Shown piece after piece: positions 48,301 to 56,567 of a stretch of 64,000 nucleotides of DNA. The position numbers and the translations under genes are program-made. Source of the stretch: Streptomyces sp. NBC_00247 (GTDB lineage: Bacteria; Actinomycetota; Actinomycetes; Streptomycetales; Streptomycetaceae); NCBI RefSeq assembly GCF_036188265.1, contig NZ_CP108093.1, positions 682,001 to 746,000 on the forward strand, given 5' to 3'. The stretch's first letter is position 1, and the number at the start of each line of letters is the position of its first letter. The notes under the pieces are model-generated. The model searched no databases. It worked only from the letters and a program-made list of their open reading frames with translations, and had not been told where the DNA came from.

Positions 48301-50441
48301 CCGTCCAGGGCGGCGCGCAGCAGGGAGGGGACGACCTCCAGCACGGGGACGCGCTCGTCGGCGGTGACGGCGAACAGCTTCCACGGGTCCGAGGCGGTGT
48401 CCCGGTCGACGACGCGCACCGTGCCGCCGACGGCGAGCGGGGCGAGCATCTGCCAGACGGAGATGTCGAAGGTGAGCGGTGCGTTCTGGACGACGGTGTC
48501 GGCGGCGGTGAGTCCGCAGTCCTCGATCTTGGCGAGGAGGTGGTTGTTCATGCCCCGGTGGTGGACCATCGCGCCCTTGGGGGCTCCGGTCGAGCCCGAG
48601 GTGAAGATGATGTAGGCGAGGTCGTCGGGGCTCGCCGCGACCGGGGGTTCCCAGCGGCGGCCCGCGCCGCTCTCGACCACCACGCGCACGTCGAGGCCGG
48701 CCGCGGTCTCCACGCCGGCCGCCTCGGAACGGCGGGGGACCACGAGGGCCTTCGCCCCGCACCGCTCCAGGAGCGACCGGGTGCGCGCCGCGGGCGCCGA
48801 CGGGTCCAGGGGGACGTACGCGGCTCCGGCCGCCATCACCGCGAGTACGGCGGCGACGAACCAGGCACCCGGCACGGCCGACAGCGCCACCACGTCGCCC
48901 CGGCCCGTGCCCGCCGCGCGCAGGTCGTGGGTGATGGCGGCGGCCCGGGAGGCAAGCTGGGCGTAGGTGACGGGGGTCGCGTCGGTGTCGACGACCGCGA
49001 GGGCGTCCGGTCTGGCCTCCGCATGCTCCTGGACGCGGCGGACGATGTGGTGCAGGCCGCCGTCGTCGGTGACGGCGGTGTCGTTCCAGGTGGTCAGGAC
49101 CAGCTCGCGCTCGGTGTCCTCCAGGACGTCGATCCGTCCGATCGGGGCGTCGGGGTGGGCGAGGGCCCGGGACAGGAAGCGCAGCAGCCGGCGGTGGTGG
49201 GTGGCGATCTCCTCGTCGGTGTACAGGTCGCTGTTGCCGTCGAGGTTCAGCGTCACCTCCCGGCCGTCGTTGCGGTCGATCGCGCTGACCTCGATGTCGT
49301 CGACGACACCGTTGGAGAGGTTGTGGGCGGTGACGGGGTGGCCCCCGAAGGTGACGTCGTAGTCGAAGGGCATCACGTTGACGACCACTCCGGCGGTACG
49401 GTTTCCGCCGCCCGCCGCCTGGAGATCGCGGGTGATGTCCTCCTGCCGGTAGCGCTGGTGGCGTACGGCGGAACGCGCCTCCACCGCGCATCGGCGCACC
49501 AGTTCGGTGAACGTGGTCTCCGGTGAGACGTCCAGGACGAGGGGCAGGATGTTCGAGGCCACGCCGGGCGTGACGCGCAGGACCGGGGTGGTGCGCGCCT
49601 GGAGGGGGAAGCCCAGCGACAGGGTGCGGGTGCCGGCGACGGTGTGCAGATAGCCGCCGACGGCCGCGAGCAGGCCGATCGGCCAGGGCGCCCGGCCGTC
49701 CCGGGAGACGCGCTTGAGGTCGTCCATCAGCTCCGCCGGCACGGGAGCGCAGCTGCGCCGGAAGGCGAGGGTGGCCGGGGCCGTGCGGGCGGTCAGCGAG
49801 ACGGCCTCGGGCCTGAGTGCCATCCGGGAACGCCAGAACTCCTGGTCCTCGGTGAACTTCGCGGACGCCCGGTAGCCGGTGTCCTCGGCGATGAACTCGT
49901 CCAGGGTGGCGAAGACGCGCGGGCTCCAGCCGGTGCCGGCGACCAGCGCGGTGTAGATCTCGGCCAGCCGCTGGCAGTAGATACGGCCGCCCATGCCGTC
50001 GCCGATGAGGTGGTGGTTGCGCTGGTAGTAGAGGAAGCAGTTCTCGGAGATCTTGAACAGGACGTCCTCGAAGTACGGTCCGTCCGCCATGTCGACGGGC
50101 TGGACGAGCCGGTGCCTCATGATCCGCACGGCTTCGTCGCGGCCGTCGGCCCGCTCGCTGAGGTCGAGGTGTTCCAGCCGGATCGCCCGGGGGTCGGGGC
50201 GCTGCCACAGGCCGTCCTCGTCCTCGAGGAAGCGGACCCGCACGGTGTCCATCTCCTCAAGGGTGAGGACGAGCGCCCGGCCGAAGAGGTCCGCGTCGAC
50301 GGGGCCGTGGATCTCCAGGTACTCGCTGGTCACGAACGCGTTGTCCGGGTTCAGCTGCTGCGCGTACCAGACTCCCTGTTGCGCGGCGGTGAGCGGCCGG
50401 CGCTCGTCGCTGGACGTGGCCGCGGACGCGGACGTGGTCAT
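39396..50441 (-). CDS. NRPS1: starter C-A-T / C-A-T / C-A-T-E
   Basis: The predicted protein has 3681 residues. It opens with a C domain (about 15-450) with NHHLIGDG at about 145, so residue 1 should be acylated. Module 1: A code DIWEMTADDK, acidic at three pocket positions, perhaps for a diamino acid; carrier Ser about 1016. Module 2: C (HHIAGDG, about 1206), A code DIVQLGGVYK as in module 5, with a Gly/Val repeat insertion; carrier Ser about 2073. Module 3: C (about 2255), A code DAYFWGGTFK (aliphatic-like), carrier LGGDSI about 3121, epimerisation domain with [11 protein letters not shown] at about 3310. An acidic tail of about 25 residues ends the protein and could dock onto the basic N-terminus of NRPS2. 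Start ATG 50441 has GGGGAGA. Confidence 0.95.
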   Translation of the reverse strand: MTTSASAATSSDERRPLTAAQQGVWYAQQLNPDNAFVTSEYLEIHGPVDADLFGRALVLTLEEMDTVRVRFLEDEDGLWQRPDPRAIRLEHLDLSERADGRDEAVRIMRHRLVQPVDMADGPYFEDVLFKISENCFLYYQRNHHLIGDGMGGRIYCQRLAEIYTALVAGTGWSPRVFATLDEFIAEDTGYRASAKFTEDQEFWRSRMALRPEAVSLTARTAPATLAFRRSCAPVPAELMDDLKRVSRDGRAPWPIGLLAAVGGYLHTVAGTRTLSLGFPLQARTTPVLRVTPGVASNILPLVLDVSPETTFTELVRRCAVEARSAVRHQRYRQEDITRDLQAAGGGNRTAGVVVNVMPFDYDVTFGGHPVTAHNLSNGVVDDIEVSAIDRNDGREVTLNLDGNSDLYTDEEIATHHRRLLRFLSRALAHPDAPIGRIDVLEDTERELVLTTWNDTAVTDDGGLHHIVRRVQEHAEARPDALAVVDTDATPVTYAQLASRAAAITHDLRAAGTGRGDVVALSAVPGAWFVAAVLAVMAAGAAYVPLDPSAPAARTRSLLERCGAKALVVPRRSEAAGVETAAGLDVRVVVESGAGRRWEPPVAASPDDLAYIIFTSGSTGAPKGAMVHHRGMNNHLLAKIEDCGLTAADTVVQNAPLTFDISVWQMLAPLAVGGTVRVVDRDTASDPWKLFAVTADERVPVLEVVPSLLRAALDGWSSARTAPPALPALRLLMVTGEALPPEVCARWLRAYPAIPLINAFGPTECSDDVTHAVLDTGFLGALGDGAAVPVGRPVRNTRLYVLDDRLRPVPAGSPGELYVAGTGVGRGYLADQVRTAAVFVADPFSGTPGARMYRSGDFVRHDGEGRLVFLERRDHQVKVRGHRVELGEIESALATHPRVGQAVVVVREDASGLQRLVGYVTPATAAAPPEFWELKEHAAAKLPEYMLPAALVTLDALPLTLNGKLDRKALPAPATTAGEGRAPRTAGEEILCAHFAEVLGVPRVTVDDDFFELGGHSLLATRLVGRVRAALGVDVSVRDVFEAPTVAGLAARLQHGGAPGDGPAAVPPPGVRNRPEILPLSFAQRRLWFLDRLEAESGTYNIPLAIRLRGPLDVDTLSVALDTVAARHESLRTVFPVVEEEPRQLILEPAPVPLAVREVAADELGDRLAESAARGFDLTQGPLLRAELFVTGPEFHVLLLVLHHIAGDGWSLAPLMRDLEAAYTGRELPPLPLQYADYTLWQQEVLGSEGDPQSLSSRQLAFWSERLANLPEISELPTDRARPAVASYRGSRTDWSLDAAAHTALTALARDTGASVFMVLQAAVSALFSRLGAGQDIVLGTAVAGRSDEALDDLVGFFVNTLVLRTDVSGNPTFRELVARVRESDLSAFAHQDVPFERLVEVLNPERSLSRHPLFQVMLLLQNTPEPDLALPGITPSLEGISGGISKFDLSFDLRETFDADGRPAGIEGEVEFAHDLFDLPTVRALCGRLGSLLAQVSARPDVCVGELDVVGGAERGLLAEWGRGGPVVGGAGLVERFERWVVESPGAVAVVCGGESLTYGELGARADRLARVLVGRGVGPDRLVAVALSRSLDLVVALWAVVKAGAAFVPVDPALPADRVAFVLEDAAPDCVISSVEVVGRLPWVEGVLLLDGPGGLEGERVPSGVEFAEVSADCLAYVLYTSGSTGRPKGVGVTRGGLENVLADMGARFGVSVADRFVAVTTFGFDISNVEIFVPLLAGARLVLVERDVVLDPVRLGALVVASGATFMQATPTFWESLVAEVPESLAGVRVLMGGEAVSASLASRLGAVAQSVTNGYGPTETAVYSVVGGVGGVGGVGGAGGVGGAGSGVVGIGRPVSGTEVFVLDEWLRVVPVGVAGELYVAGVGVGRGYVGRAGLTAERFVACPFGGVGARMYRTGDVVRWCADGTLEFVGRADDQVKIRGFRIEPGEVEAVLAGCAGVSRAAVVVREDRPGEKRLVAYVVGGVEGLADYAASRLPGYMVPSAFVVLEELPLTASGKLDRRSLPVPEWVVGGGRGPRSAREVALCGIFAEVLGVERVGIDDGFFELGGHSLLATRLVSRVRSVLRCELDVRAVFEAPTVAGLALRLEGAAGVVVREPVRPVVRPEVVPLSFAQQRLWFLDRLDSQGGMYNIPLAVRLRGPLDAVLLRSALERVTVRHEALRTVFPETDGRPRQFVLDTITVPLPLREVPEEELHAALTVSANRSFDLTAEPPLRAELFVIGPEDHVLLVVLHHIAGDGWSLAPLMRDLRCAYLGEELPALPVQYADYALWQRETLGTEDDPDSAMAAHLAYWKKQLADLPEVLELPTDRTRPAVASYRGGRVRWRLDAGTHAALAGLAGESGASLFMVLQAGLAALLCRLGAGHDIPLGTAVAGRSDDALDELVGFFVNTVVLRTDVSGNPAFAELLDRVRETDLTAFDRQDVPFDRLVELINPERSLARHPLFQVMLTLQNTAEPDLDLPGITPSLVPTGDAPAKFDLLFDLREEFGETGSPAGIIGEVEYAQDLFDRETVQILCERLGRVLGEAAEDPARRVDELTLLEPAERTRLLEDWGGSGRPSPHLSIVEFFEQQVMETPDAIAVVADEGEVTYAELEARSNRWARFLRGRGVVAGTPVALLLDRSVELVVAELAVVKAGGHYVPLHDAYPADRLRWIVRDARARLLLTDRAELPEGLADEADCVVLSEVADEAAALPAGTFAGGEIPAEQVAYVMYTSGTTGLPKGVVVSHGNVADLALDPSFDGSAHERVLMHSSHAFDASTYEMWAPLLRGGRVVVAPGGQLGPDELRAAVTRHGVTSTFMTAALFNVLVREAADSLAGMREVWFGGEAADIGAVDLARRVCPDLRLVNGYGPTETTTFATAWRVPADRKPGSSVPIGRPLAGMRAYVLDAGLRLVAPGVSGELYLAGTGVAHGYLGRAGLSAERFPADPFGVPGTRMYRTGDVVRWTRDGALEYVGRADDQVKIRGFRIEPAEIEAVLASHPQVDQVAVAVREDRPGDRQLVAYVVGAPEQLREYATGRLPAYMVPSAFVALEALPLTVNGKLDKRALPAPRLLVPAERAEPTDSGSATEELLREVFAGVLGLERVGVDEGFFDLGGDSIASIQLVSRARRAGLVFTARDVFERRTVRELAAVAGGLGAGEAAGRVGVGVVPVTPIMEWFRLGGGPVREFNQSYVVPVPSGVVLSDLVAAFVAVVDHHDALRMRLGRGAGGRWSLEVPAAGGVRAGEWVRRVDVVGLDADAVAGVVEREAAVARGGLDPERGVMARLVWFDRGAGVDGRLLLVVHHLVVDGVSWRVLLPDLAAAYGAVVEGRAVGLDPVGTSFRGWATALSEASEQDRWTSQLPYWKAVVAGSSAPLGARPLDPVEDTLGTARSVDLDLSVGETEKLLTTVPSVFRAGVNDVLLTALALALRQWAPEFAEGGVLLDVEGHGRHEDLLGAGHDLSRTVGWLTSMYPVRVDPGPLGWAEVAAAGPEVGGALKQVKEQMRAVPDQGLGFGLLRYLNAETGAVLGGSAAPLVGFNYLGRFAADSGEGGGEYWTSVSDAGSGVGEAELPFAHVLEINAATRDTVEGPRLRAALSWPGALFTEARVAGLAGLWRQALGALVAHAENPDAGGLTPSDLSLVPLTQHHIDLLEEEEALYDDDFDDLEFDDDGDSHS
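39477..41166. repeat. Near-identical tract A (T-E region), NRPS1 copy
   Basis: Partner of 28411-30100. The tract ends where NRPS1 switches to its own acidic tail, on the left, and to a diverged A-T linker, on the right. Sharp identity boundaries of this kind suggest gene conversion or a recent module duplication. Confidence 0.9.
43840..45952. repeat. Near-identical tract B (C/A/T of module 2), NRPS1 copy
   Basis: Partner of 32774-34844. The two copies predict the same specificity code for residues 2 and 5. The C-domain sequence left of the boundary and the A-domain preamble right of it are clearly diverged between the two NRPSs. Confidence 0.9.
44898..44960. repeat. 9-bp minisatellite inside the module 2 A domain
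   Basis: Units of GCCGACCCC and GCCAGCACC repeat in tandem and encode a Gly-Val/Ala-Gly run between A-domain motifs A5 and A6 (after GPTETAVYS). The paralogous A domain of module 5 lacks it and is 14 residues shorter here. It is in frame and lies in a surface loop, so the domain may tolerate it. Confidence 0.85.
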
Positions 50442-50529
50442 GTTGAATCTCCCCGAAGTCTGCACGAGTGAACTGCTGTTGTCCGTTGGGTGGTGCCCGG
50501 TTGCGGGACGTGCCGGTCCGCCCCGCCGC

Positions 50530-51792
50530 TCACGCGGCCCAGCGGCGGAGCACGACCACGGCGTTGTGACCGCCGAAGCCGAACGAGTTGCTCATCACCA
50601 CGTCGACGTCGTGCGCCTGGGCGGTGTGCGCGACGAAGTTGACCGAGGGGTCGATGGGGGTGTCGCAGTTGATGGTGGGCGGCACCACGCCCTCCTTGAT
50701 CACGAGGGCGCCGATGATGGCCTCGACCGCTCCCGCGGCGCCGATCATGTGACCGGTCATCGACTTGGTGGAGCTGACCGGGACGGTCTCGATGTGCTTG
50801 CCGAACACGGCTCGCAGCGAGGCGAGTTCGGCCTGGTCGTTGAGTTGCGTTCCGGTTCCGTGCGCGTTGACGTAGTCGACGTCCCCGGGGGTGATCCCGG
50901 CGTCGTGCAGGGCCTCGTTCATCGCCCGGCGCACCGAGATGCCCTCCGGGTGGGGGGCCGTCCAGTGGTAGGCGTCCGAACTGGCGCCGTAGCCGATGAC
51001 CTCGGCGAGAACGCGCGCCCCGCGCGCCAGGGCGTGCTCGGCGGACTCCAGGACCAGCACGCCCGCCCCGGCGGCCATGACGAAGCCTCCCCGGTCCTCG
51101 TCGAAGGGCCGCGAGGCCTCGGTGGGGTCGCCCTGTCTGCCGGACAGGGCACGGGCGTTGCCGCTTCCCGCGATGTCGACGCGGGTGATGATGTCGTCGG
51201 CTCCGCCCGCGAGGACGACGTCGGTGGCGCCGGTACGGATCCACCGGGCGGCCTCGCCGATGGCGTCGGTGCCCGACGCGCAGGCACTGCTGGTGGCCCT
51301 GGAGGGGCCCCGGGCGCCGGTGATCATGCTGATCTCGCCGGCGGCGCTGTCGATGGCCCCGGTGATGGCCGCCATGGGCGCGACCGCGCGGGGCCCCTTC
51401 GCGTCGAGGTCGCGGACGTGGTCGGCGATGGACTTCATCGGACCGTAGCCGCTGCCGATGAGGACGCCCACCCGGTCGGCGTTGGACTCGTCGATGGTGA
51501 GAGCGGAGTGCTCCAGTGCCTCCTGGGCCGCGACCAGGGCGTATCGGGCGTACGGATCGGTGCGGCGGACCACCTTGTACGGGAGGTGGCGGGCCGCGTC
51601 GAAGCCCTTGACCTCTCCGGCGATCTGTACGGGCAGGTCCGCGGCCTCGACCTGGGTGATGGGGCCGATGCCGCTGCGGCCGGCGAGCAGGGCCTCCCAG
51701 GTGGTCGGGGTGTCCAGGCCGAGCGGGGTGACCATGCCCCAGCCGGTGATGACGACCCTGGTCCGGCCCTCGTTCGTGTTGTCCGTCGCCAT
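50530..51792 (-). CDS. Beta-ketoacyl-ACP synthase (FabF/KAS II type)
   Basis: The 420-residue condensing enzyme has the intact Cys-His-His set: nucleophile in [11 protein letters not shown] (about 172), His in [12 protein letters not shown] (about 310) and His in [12 protein letters not shown] (about 347), with the C-terminal NSFGFGGHN loop. It would elongate an acyl thioester with malonyl-ACP. Its ATG shares one base with the TPP-enzyme stop (TGATG), and 88 bp separate its stop from the NRPS1 start. It is a stand-alone enzyme in an NRPS operon with no polyketide module and no carrier-protein gene in the cluster. It therefore probably builds or extends the acyl starter using a housekeeping ACP. 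Confidence 0.92.
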   Translation of the reverse strand: MATDNTNEGRTRVVITGWGMVTPLGLDTPTTWEALLAGRSGIGPITQVEAADLPVQIAGEVKGFDAARHLPYKVVRRTDPYARYALVAAQEALEHSALTIDESNADRVGVLIGSGYGPMKSIADHVRDLDAKGPRAVAPMAAITGAIDSAAGEISMITGARGPSRATSSACASGTDAIGEAARWIRTGATDVVLAGGADDIITRVDIAGSGNARALSGRQGDPTEASRPFDEDRGGFVMAAGAGVLVLESAEHALARGARVLAEVIGYGASSDAYHWTAPHPEGISVRRAMNEALHDAGITPGDVDYVNAHGTGTQLNDQAELASLRAVFGKHIETVPVSSTKSMTGHMIGAAGAVEAIIGALVIKEGVVPPTINCDTPIDPSVNFVAHTAQAHDVDVVMSNSFGFGGHNAVVVLRRWAA

Positions 51793-53609
51793 CACGCGCC
51801 CCCCTCGGTGGAATCGGTCGTCTCGTGCCCGTCGGTCGTACGGGTCGTGCCGTCCGCGCCGGTCGCGTGCGGCGCTTCGTCCGGCGCCGGCAGCAGGGGG
51901 AAGTCGCCACCGCCCGCCACCGCCCCGAACAGCGAGTCCGCCAGCGCGACGGGCACGCGCAGGACCACCGGCCGGCCGGACTCGCAGAGCTTCCACGCGC
52001 GCTCGACGTCGGCCCTCAGGGTGGCCTTGTCGTCGAGCACCATCCTTTCCGTGCCCGGGACTTCGCGCCCGGTCCGGCGAGGTGCGCCCGGGTCGGCGAA
52101 CCGGTAACGCGGCAACGGTGTCTCCCGCTGGTCGAGCTGGCTCTGCAGCCAGCCGTACCCTCCGTTGTCCAGGACGACGTACATCACTCCGAGCTCCTGC
52201 TCGGCGACCGTCACCAGGTCGGACTCGAAGAGTCCGAAGGCCCCGTCGCCGACGAAGGCGACAACGGGGCGGCCGGGCGCGGCGGCCTTCACTCCGGCGG
52301 CGGCCGCCGCGCCGAAGCCGAGGCTGGTCTGTTCGGAAGGGACGACGGAGCCGCCGGACCGGCCCGTGTCGTGCACGGGGTAGCGGTAGGACCACATGTC
52401 CTGCAGACCGTTCTCCTGCACCAGGACGAGATCGTCGGGAAGTACGCCCGCGAGGGCCGCCAGCACCTCCGCGACCTGTGGTTGCGGCTCGGCGGCAAGC
52501 TCGTGGAGGTGGGCGCGATGGGCGCGGTGCAGGTCCGCGTGGACGGCGGCGGCGCGTCGCGTCCAGTCGGCGGAGGGGGAGCAGACCGACTCGCGGGCCA
52601 GCTGACCCGCCGTCAGGGCGGCCGCATCGGCGAGGATCTTGGGCCCGGCGTAGTCGGTGCTGAATTCGGCCGCGTCGATGTTGACCTGGACCACCGGGAC
52701 CTCGGTGCCGATGCGCCGGGGCCATCCGAAGGTGGCGGTCTCCTCCAAGCGGCTGCCCAGGGTGACCACGCAGTCCGTCTCCTGCCACAGTCCGGTTGCG
52801 GCTTCCGGGAGGTAGAGCCCGGCAAGTCCGCAGAAACGGGGGTGGCTTTCGTCGAAGGACCCGCGCCCGCTGGCGGTGCAGAACACGGCGGCACCCATGT
52901 GGTCGGCGAGCCGCTCCAGCATGCGGTCCGCGTTGTGGTGGCGTGTTCCGCCGCCGACGAGCAGAACCGGACGTTCGGCGGACCTGAGGGTGCGGATCGC
53001 CTCGGAGTCCTCGGCGAGCTGGACCGTCCGGGGGCGTACCGCGCCGTGAACGGCGGGGGCGCCGGCGTCGTACGGGATCTCGGCGGTCAGCAGATGGTCG
53101 GGAATCTCCAGGTAGACCGGTCCGGGTACGCCTTCGCAGGCGACCATGAGGGCGCGGCGGAGCAGGGGGACCAGGCGGCCGGGGGCGTCGACGCGGGCGG
53201 CCCACTTCACCAACGGGGTGACGAGGGCCAGTTGGTCGAGTTCCTGGAAGGCTCCCGCCCCGCGCCTGTCGGCGGCCGTGCCGGCGGAGAGCAGCACCAG
53301 GGGCGCCGCCGACGATCTGGCTTCCAGGAGTCCGGTGAGGGCGTTGGTCACGGCGGGGCCCTTGCCGGTGAAGGCGATGCCGGTCCTCCCGGACTGGAGG
53401 GCGTATCCGGTCGCCATGAACAGGGCGTTGCGCTGGTCGCGGCAGAGCACCGCGCGGATGTCGGTGGTGTCGAGGGCGGCGAGGAGGTCCAGGTCGTCGG
53501 CGGGGAGCCCGAAGGCGTCCCGCACTCCCGCCTGTTCGAGGACCTGGACGACCGCCTGCCAGCAGCCGGTCACGGTCGCCGTGTCGTCCTGGGGGGCGGC
53601 GCTGCTCAT
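51792..53609 (-). CDS. Thiamine-diphosphate-dependent enzyme (acetolactate synthase/decarboxylase superfamily)
   Basis: The 605-residue protein has the three-domain POX layout: an N-terminal PYR domain (GVRDAFGLPADDLDLLAAL...), a central domain, and a C-terminal PP domain with the ThDP-Mg motif VAFVGDGAFG...VVLDNGGYG. At the position of the conserved catalytic Glu (RHEQ-x7-GYA in acetolactate synthases) it reads RDQRNALFMATGYA. The Glu is thus replaced by Gln, with an Asp one residue before. It may catalyse decarboxylation or carboligation of a 2-oxo acid in an unusual way. The ATG at 53609 has GGAGG and overlaps the ALDH stop by four bases. The last 40 residues are a Thr/Asp-rich tail. Confidence 0.88.
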   Translation of the reverse strand: MSSAAPQDDTATVTGCWQAVVQVLEQAGVRDAFGLPADDLDLLAALDTTDIRAVLCRDQRNALFMATGYALQSGRTGIAFTGKGPAVTNALTGLLEARSSAAPLVLLSAGTAADRRGAGAFQELDQLALVTPLVKWAARVDAPGRLVPLLRRALMVACEGVPGPVYLEIPDHLLTAEIPYDAGAPAVHGAVRPRTVQLAEDSEAIRTLRSAERPVLLVGGGTRHHNADRMLERLADHMGAAVFCTASGRGSFDESHPRFCGLAGLYLPEAATGLWQETDCVVTLGSRLEETATFGWPRRIGTEVPVVQVNIDAAEFSTDYAGPKILADAAALTAGQLARESVCSPSADWTRRAAAVHADLHRAHRAHLHELAAEPQPQVAEVLAALAGVLPDDLVLVQENGLQDMWSYRYPVHDTGRSGGSVVPSEQTSLGFGAAAAAGVKAAAPGRPVVAFVGDGAFGLFESDLVTVAEQELGVMYVVLDNGGYGWLQSQLDQRETPLPRYRFADPGAPRRTGREVPGTERMVLDDKATLRADVERAWKLCESGRPVVLRVPVALADSLFGAVAGGGDFPLLPAPDEAPHATGADGTTRTTDGHETTDSTEGGA

Positions 53610-54889
53610 CTCGGGCCTCCGGCGGGTATCGCGTGGTCGGCGACGGCCTTGGAGACGAGGAGCGGCTCGGTGTGCCGCACGCCCTTGATGGCGGCGTAGT
53701 TGGCGCGGACGCCGGTGCCGCCGAAGGGGGCGTTGCCGTTCTCGATGTCGACGAGGGTGCGGTTGACGCTGACGGTGTGGTGGCGGCCGAGCAGTTCGAC
53801 CAGCGCGGGGTCGTCGCCGTAAACGGTGGCGGCCATCGCCCGCTCCTCGAAGTACTGGTGGGTGAGCATCGAGCACAGCCAGTCCCGGCTGGTGTACGGC
53901 ACCACGTTGAAGATGGGCGCGAACATCTCGGGCGGCCGTACCGGGGACTCGACGGGCCGCACCAGCACGGTGGGGCTGAGATGGCCTTCGGTGAGATCCG
54001 CCCGGCCGCCGGCGGCGATGAAGGCTCGGTTGTCGACGAGGTGGCTCAGGGCGGACTCGAAGGCGTCCAGGTAGTACATGGAGCCGTAGTCGGCCGCCGC
54101 GTCTTCGTTGCGGCCGTGCTTGAGCGAACTCACCCGCCGGGCGAGGAGGTTGCAGAACTGCGAGCTGAGCGAGGTGTGCACGAAGTAGACGTCGGGACCG
54201 AAGCAGTCCTGCCCGGAGTTCATCATGCGGGCGTGCAGCGCGCCGTCGACCGCGCTGCCGAGGTCGGCTTCCGGGCCGACGACGAACGGGTTGACGCCCT
54301 GCCCGAAGTAGAGGAACAGCTGGTCTTTGCGGAGCCGGCCGCGGATCTTCTCCGCGTTCTCGAACGCGCCTGTGAAAACCAGGACTTCGGAGCGGGATGC
54401 CTCGCCTTCGAGGAACTCGCGCTGGCCGACCCGGCACTGCTCGACGGGCAGGTCGTGCACGGTACCGATGAGCTTGTGCAGCTTCGCCGTCTGGTCGCTG
54501 ATACGGCCGGAGGGCCGAAACGTCACCCGGTTGCTGTAGAGGCTGGGGATCAGCAGGTACAGGACATAGCTGTAGAGCGGGATGTTCGAGGGCATGAGCA
54601 CGCTGATCTGCTCCACGCGTGGCGGCTCGTACCGCATGACCTCGTCGTACGCGCCCTCCAGCGCGCTGATGGAGACGTCTATCTCCCCGCCGGCGGTGCG
54701 GTGGTTGCACGTCGCGAAGAGTTCCTGGAGCACTTCCTCGCGCCGTGTGCGGAACAGGTCCGCCACCGCGCGCAGGGCCTCGAGTCTCTCCGGGAAGGGA
54801 ATCGTGTACGCCGCCGGGTCCCGGTCGGGCTCCAGATTCTCCTGGACGTCTTCATCCTGGGCCCCATCGCGGGCCAGAACCTCAATCAT
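53606..54889 (-). CDS. Aldehyde-dehydrogenase-fold enzyme lacking the general-base Glu
   Basis: The predicted protein has 427 residues, shorter than typical ALDHs (about 480-500). The nucleophile Cys is present in MMNSGQDCFGPD. The segment LVFTGAFENAEKI matches the NAD-domain FTGS motif. The LELGGK motif that carries the general-base Glu reads LYFGQGVNP, without Glu, and the KPS cofactor Lys is Arg (FRPSG). Loss of this Glu is typical of CoA-acylating ALDHs and acyl-thioester reductases, so it may interconvert an aldehyde and an acyl thioester. The ATG at 54889 overlaps the ligase stop in an ATGA, and its own stop overlaps the TPP-enzyme ATG. Confidence 0.82.
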   Translation of the reverse strand: MIEVLARDGAQDEDVQENLEPDRDPAAYTIPFPERLEALRAVADLFRTRREEVLQELFATCNHRTAGGEIDVSISALEGAYDEVMRYEPPRVEQISVLMPSNIPLYSYVLYLLIPSLYSNRVTFRPSGRISDQTAKLHKLIGTVHDLPVEQCRVGQREFLEGEASRSEVLVFTGAFENAEKIRGRLRKDQLFLYFGQGVNPFVVGPEADLGSAVDGALHARMMNSGQDCFGPDVYFVHTSLSSQFCNLLARRVSSLKHGRNEDAAADYGSMYYLDAFESALSHLVDNRAFIAAGGRADLTEGHLSPTVLVRPVESPVRPPEMFAPIFNVVPYTSRDWLCSMLTHQYFEERAMAATVYGDDPALVELLGRHHTVSVNRTLVDIENGNAPFGGTGVRANYAAIKGVRHTEPLLVSKAVADHAIPAGGPR

Positions 54890-56412
54890 CGCAGTATGCC
54901 TCTCGTGGAATTCCGGGCCACTGGTTCCCGCTCCGGGTTTCGGTGCGGCGCCGTATTCCTCGACGCCGTTTCCAGCAATGCCATGTCCCTCAGTGCCCGG
55001 CGGTCGACTTTCCCCGTGTTGTTCAGCGGGAATTCCCGCAGAACGACGACACGGTTGGGACGTTCGTGTTCCGCCACGCACCGGGCGAGTTCCCGTCGCC
55101 AGCGGGCCGCCGGCCGGCCGGTGGGGTCGGCGACGAAGAACACCAGTTGCACCCGGTCGTCCCGGCCCCCTTGTACGGCGACCACCCGGACGCGTGCGCC
55201 GCAGGCTCCGGCCCGGTCGGCGATCGAGTCCGGGTAGAGGGTGAATCCGTTACGGTGCACGGCGTCCTTGCGGCCGAGGACGGTCAGGTTGCCGTCGGCG
55301 TCCAGACGGCCGATGTCGTCCGTCCGGTACTCCTCCCGCTCAACCGGCAGCACGACTCCTCCGGGGCCGAGCAGGCCGGTCATGTAGTCCGGGGAGCGGA
55401 CGACGATCTCGCCGGTCTCCCCCGTGGGGACCTCGCGCCCCGTGTCGTCCAGCACCCGGACCCCGATACCGTCCAGCGGCCGTCCGGAGCCCCGCGGCGA
55501 GGGATGCACGGCGAGAGCGATGTTGCCCGCCTCGCTGCTGCCGTAGCCGTCGAGCAGCGGGCTGCCGACCGTACGGGTGAAGCGTTCGTCCAGCTCACGA
55601 CCGAGCGGCTCGCCGCCCACGCACCACATGCGGACGGTGCCGATGTCGCTCTTCCCGGCCCGCGCGCCGTCGACCAGGTTGAGCAGGGTGGTGTACGTGG
55701 CCGGGACCGCGTCGACGACGGTGACACCTTGGTCGCGGATCGCGTCCAGCGCGCGGTCCACCCGCTGACTGCTGGTCCGGAGCACCAGGGTCGCCCCGGT
55801 CAGCCGCCACAGCAGCAGCATGGACAGCCCGTACTGGTGGGTGAAGGGAAGCAGCGGGAGCAGGACGTCGTCGGAGCGGTACGCCATGCGGTCAGCGGTC
55901 CGCTCGACGTTGGCGCGGACCGAGGCACCGGAGCGCACGATGCCCTTGGGGGCGCCCGTGCTGCCCGAACTCCACACGATCAGCGCGTCCTCGCGGGCGA
56001 ACCACCGCTCGGAGCCGGCCGGACCGGGCAGCGCGCCGCCGGCGTCTCCCGTGTACCGGGGTTCCCCGGCGTCCGCGAGGTCGGCGTCCGCGGCGTCGAC
56101 CAGGTCGGACAGCAGCTCCTGTCCGGTCGCCGCGTCCGGCAGCCTGGTGTCGGTGAGGATCCGGTCCGCTCCGGCGGCGGCGGCCAGCGCGGCCTGCTGG
56201 GCGGCGGGCAGCCGCCGGTCGGCCAGCGCGACCGAGACCCCGCATTCCATCAGCGCGAACAGCACGAGAATGAATTCCTCGGAGTTCTCACCCGTCAGCA
56301 GAACCCTGCTCTTCTCGTTCATTCCTCGTCTGCGCAGTTCTCGTGCGACGGCCGCACAAGTCCTGTCCACGCCGGCCGTCGATATTCGACGGCCCTCCGC
56401 GTTGATGAGCAT
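54886..56412 (-). CDS. AMP-dependent acyl/aryl ligase (ANL superfamily)
   Basis: The 508-residue adenylating enzyme has the phosphate loop [11 protein letters not shown], the GYGSSEAGN motif, the YRTDDIGRLDADG hinge-side motif and the adenylation Lys in LNNTGKVDRRAL. It is a free-standing ligase, without carrier or condensation domains, so it probably activates the carboxylic acid that becomes the acyl starter and loads it on CoA, an ACP or the first module. It is the first gene of the ~33-kb leftward operon (ligase, ALDH, TPP enzyme, ketosynthase, NRPS1-3, MbtH, thioesterase). The start ATG 56412 lies in a 155-bp divergent promoter region. Confidence 0.88.
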   Translation of the reverse strand: MLINAEGRRISTAGVDRTCAAVARELRRRGMNEKSRVLLTGENSEEFILVLFALMECGVSVALADRRLPAAQQAALAAAAGADRILTDTRLPDAATGQELLSDLVDAADADLADAGEPRYTGDAGGALPGPAGSERWFAREDALIVWSSGSTGAPKGIVRSGASVRANVERTADRMAYRSDDVLLPLLPFTHQYGLSMLLLWRLTGATLVLRTSSQRVDRALDAIRDQGVTVVDAVPATYTTLLNLVDGARAGKSDIGTVRMWCVGGEPLGRELDERFTRTVGSPLLDGYGSSEAGNIALAVHPSPRGSGRPLDGIGVRVLDDTGREVPTGETGEIVVRSPDYMTGLLGPGGVVLPVEREEYRTDDIGRLDADGNLTVLGRKDAVHRNGFTLYPDSIADRAGACGARVRVVAVQGGRDDRVQLVFFVADPTGRPAARWRRELARCVAEHERPNRVVVLREFPLNNTGKVDRRALRDMALLETASRNTAPHRNPEREPVARNSTRGILR

Positions 56413-56473
56413 TCGCCCAGCACACCCCCAGCCCGACTGATGATTCCTCAGAACGGCATCCTGACGAAGTCGA

Positions 56474-56489
56474 CTACAAGTGATCTATA
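56474..56489. promoter_or_regulatory. Shared cluster promoter element, copy 3 (NRPS operon / desaturase divergent promoter)
   Basis: CTACAAGTGATCTATA lies 61 bases upstream of the AMP-ligase ATG, the start of the main operon, and 78 bases upstream of the desaturase ATG. Its right half GATCTATA is identical to copy 5 (60939). On the + strand TATACT at its end could be a -10 box, with TGACGA 18 bases before it as -35. Confidence 0.55.
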
Positions 56490-56567
56490 CTTGCCGCGCA
56501 CTGTCGAGGAGTGGTCATTTCTGGTCTACGGTCGGGGAAACGAAGCCGAACCGCAGAGGGGAAGGCA

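Noticed and set aside
187..50441. Reading the NRPS cluster as a siderophore pathway because of the iron-box importer and the hydroxy-Asn and Dap supply genes.
   Set aside because: The importer is about 19 kb from the first NRPS cluster genes, with unrelated operons and an IS between. No iron box was seen at NRPS promoters, and no catechol or hydroxamate genes are present. A metal-binding role of hydroxy-Asn remains possible.
51792..53609. Housekeeping acetolactate synthase large subunit.
   Set aside because: No small-subunit gene or other branched-chain genes are near, the catalytic Glu is missing, and the gene is translationally coupled inside the NRPS operon.
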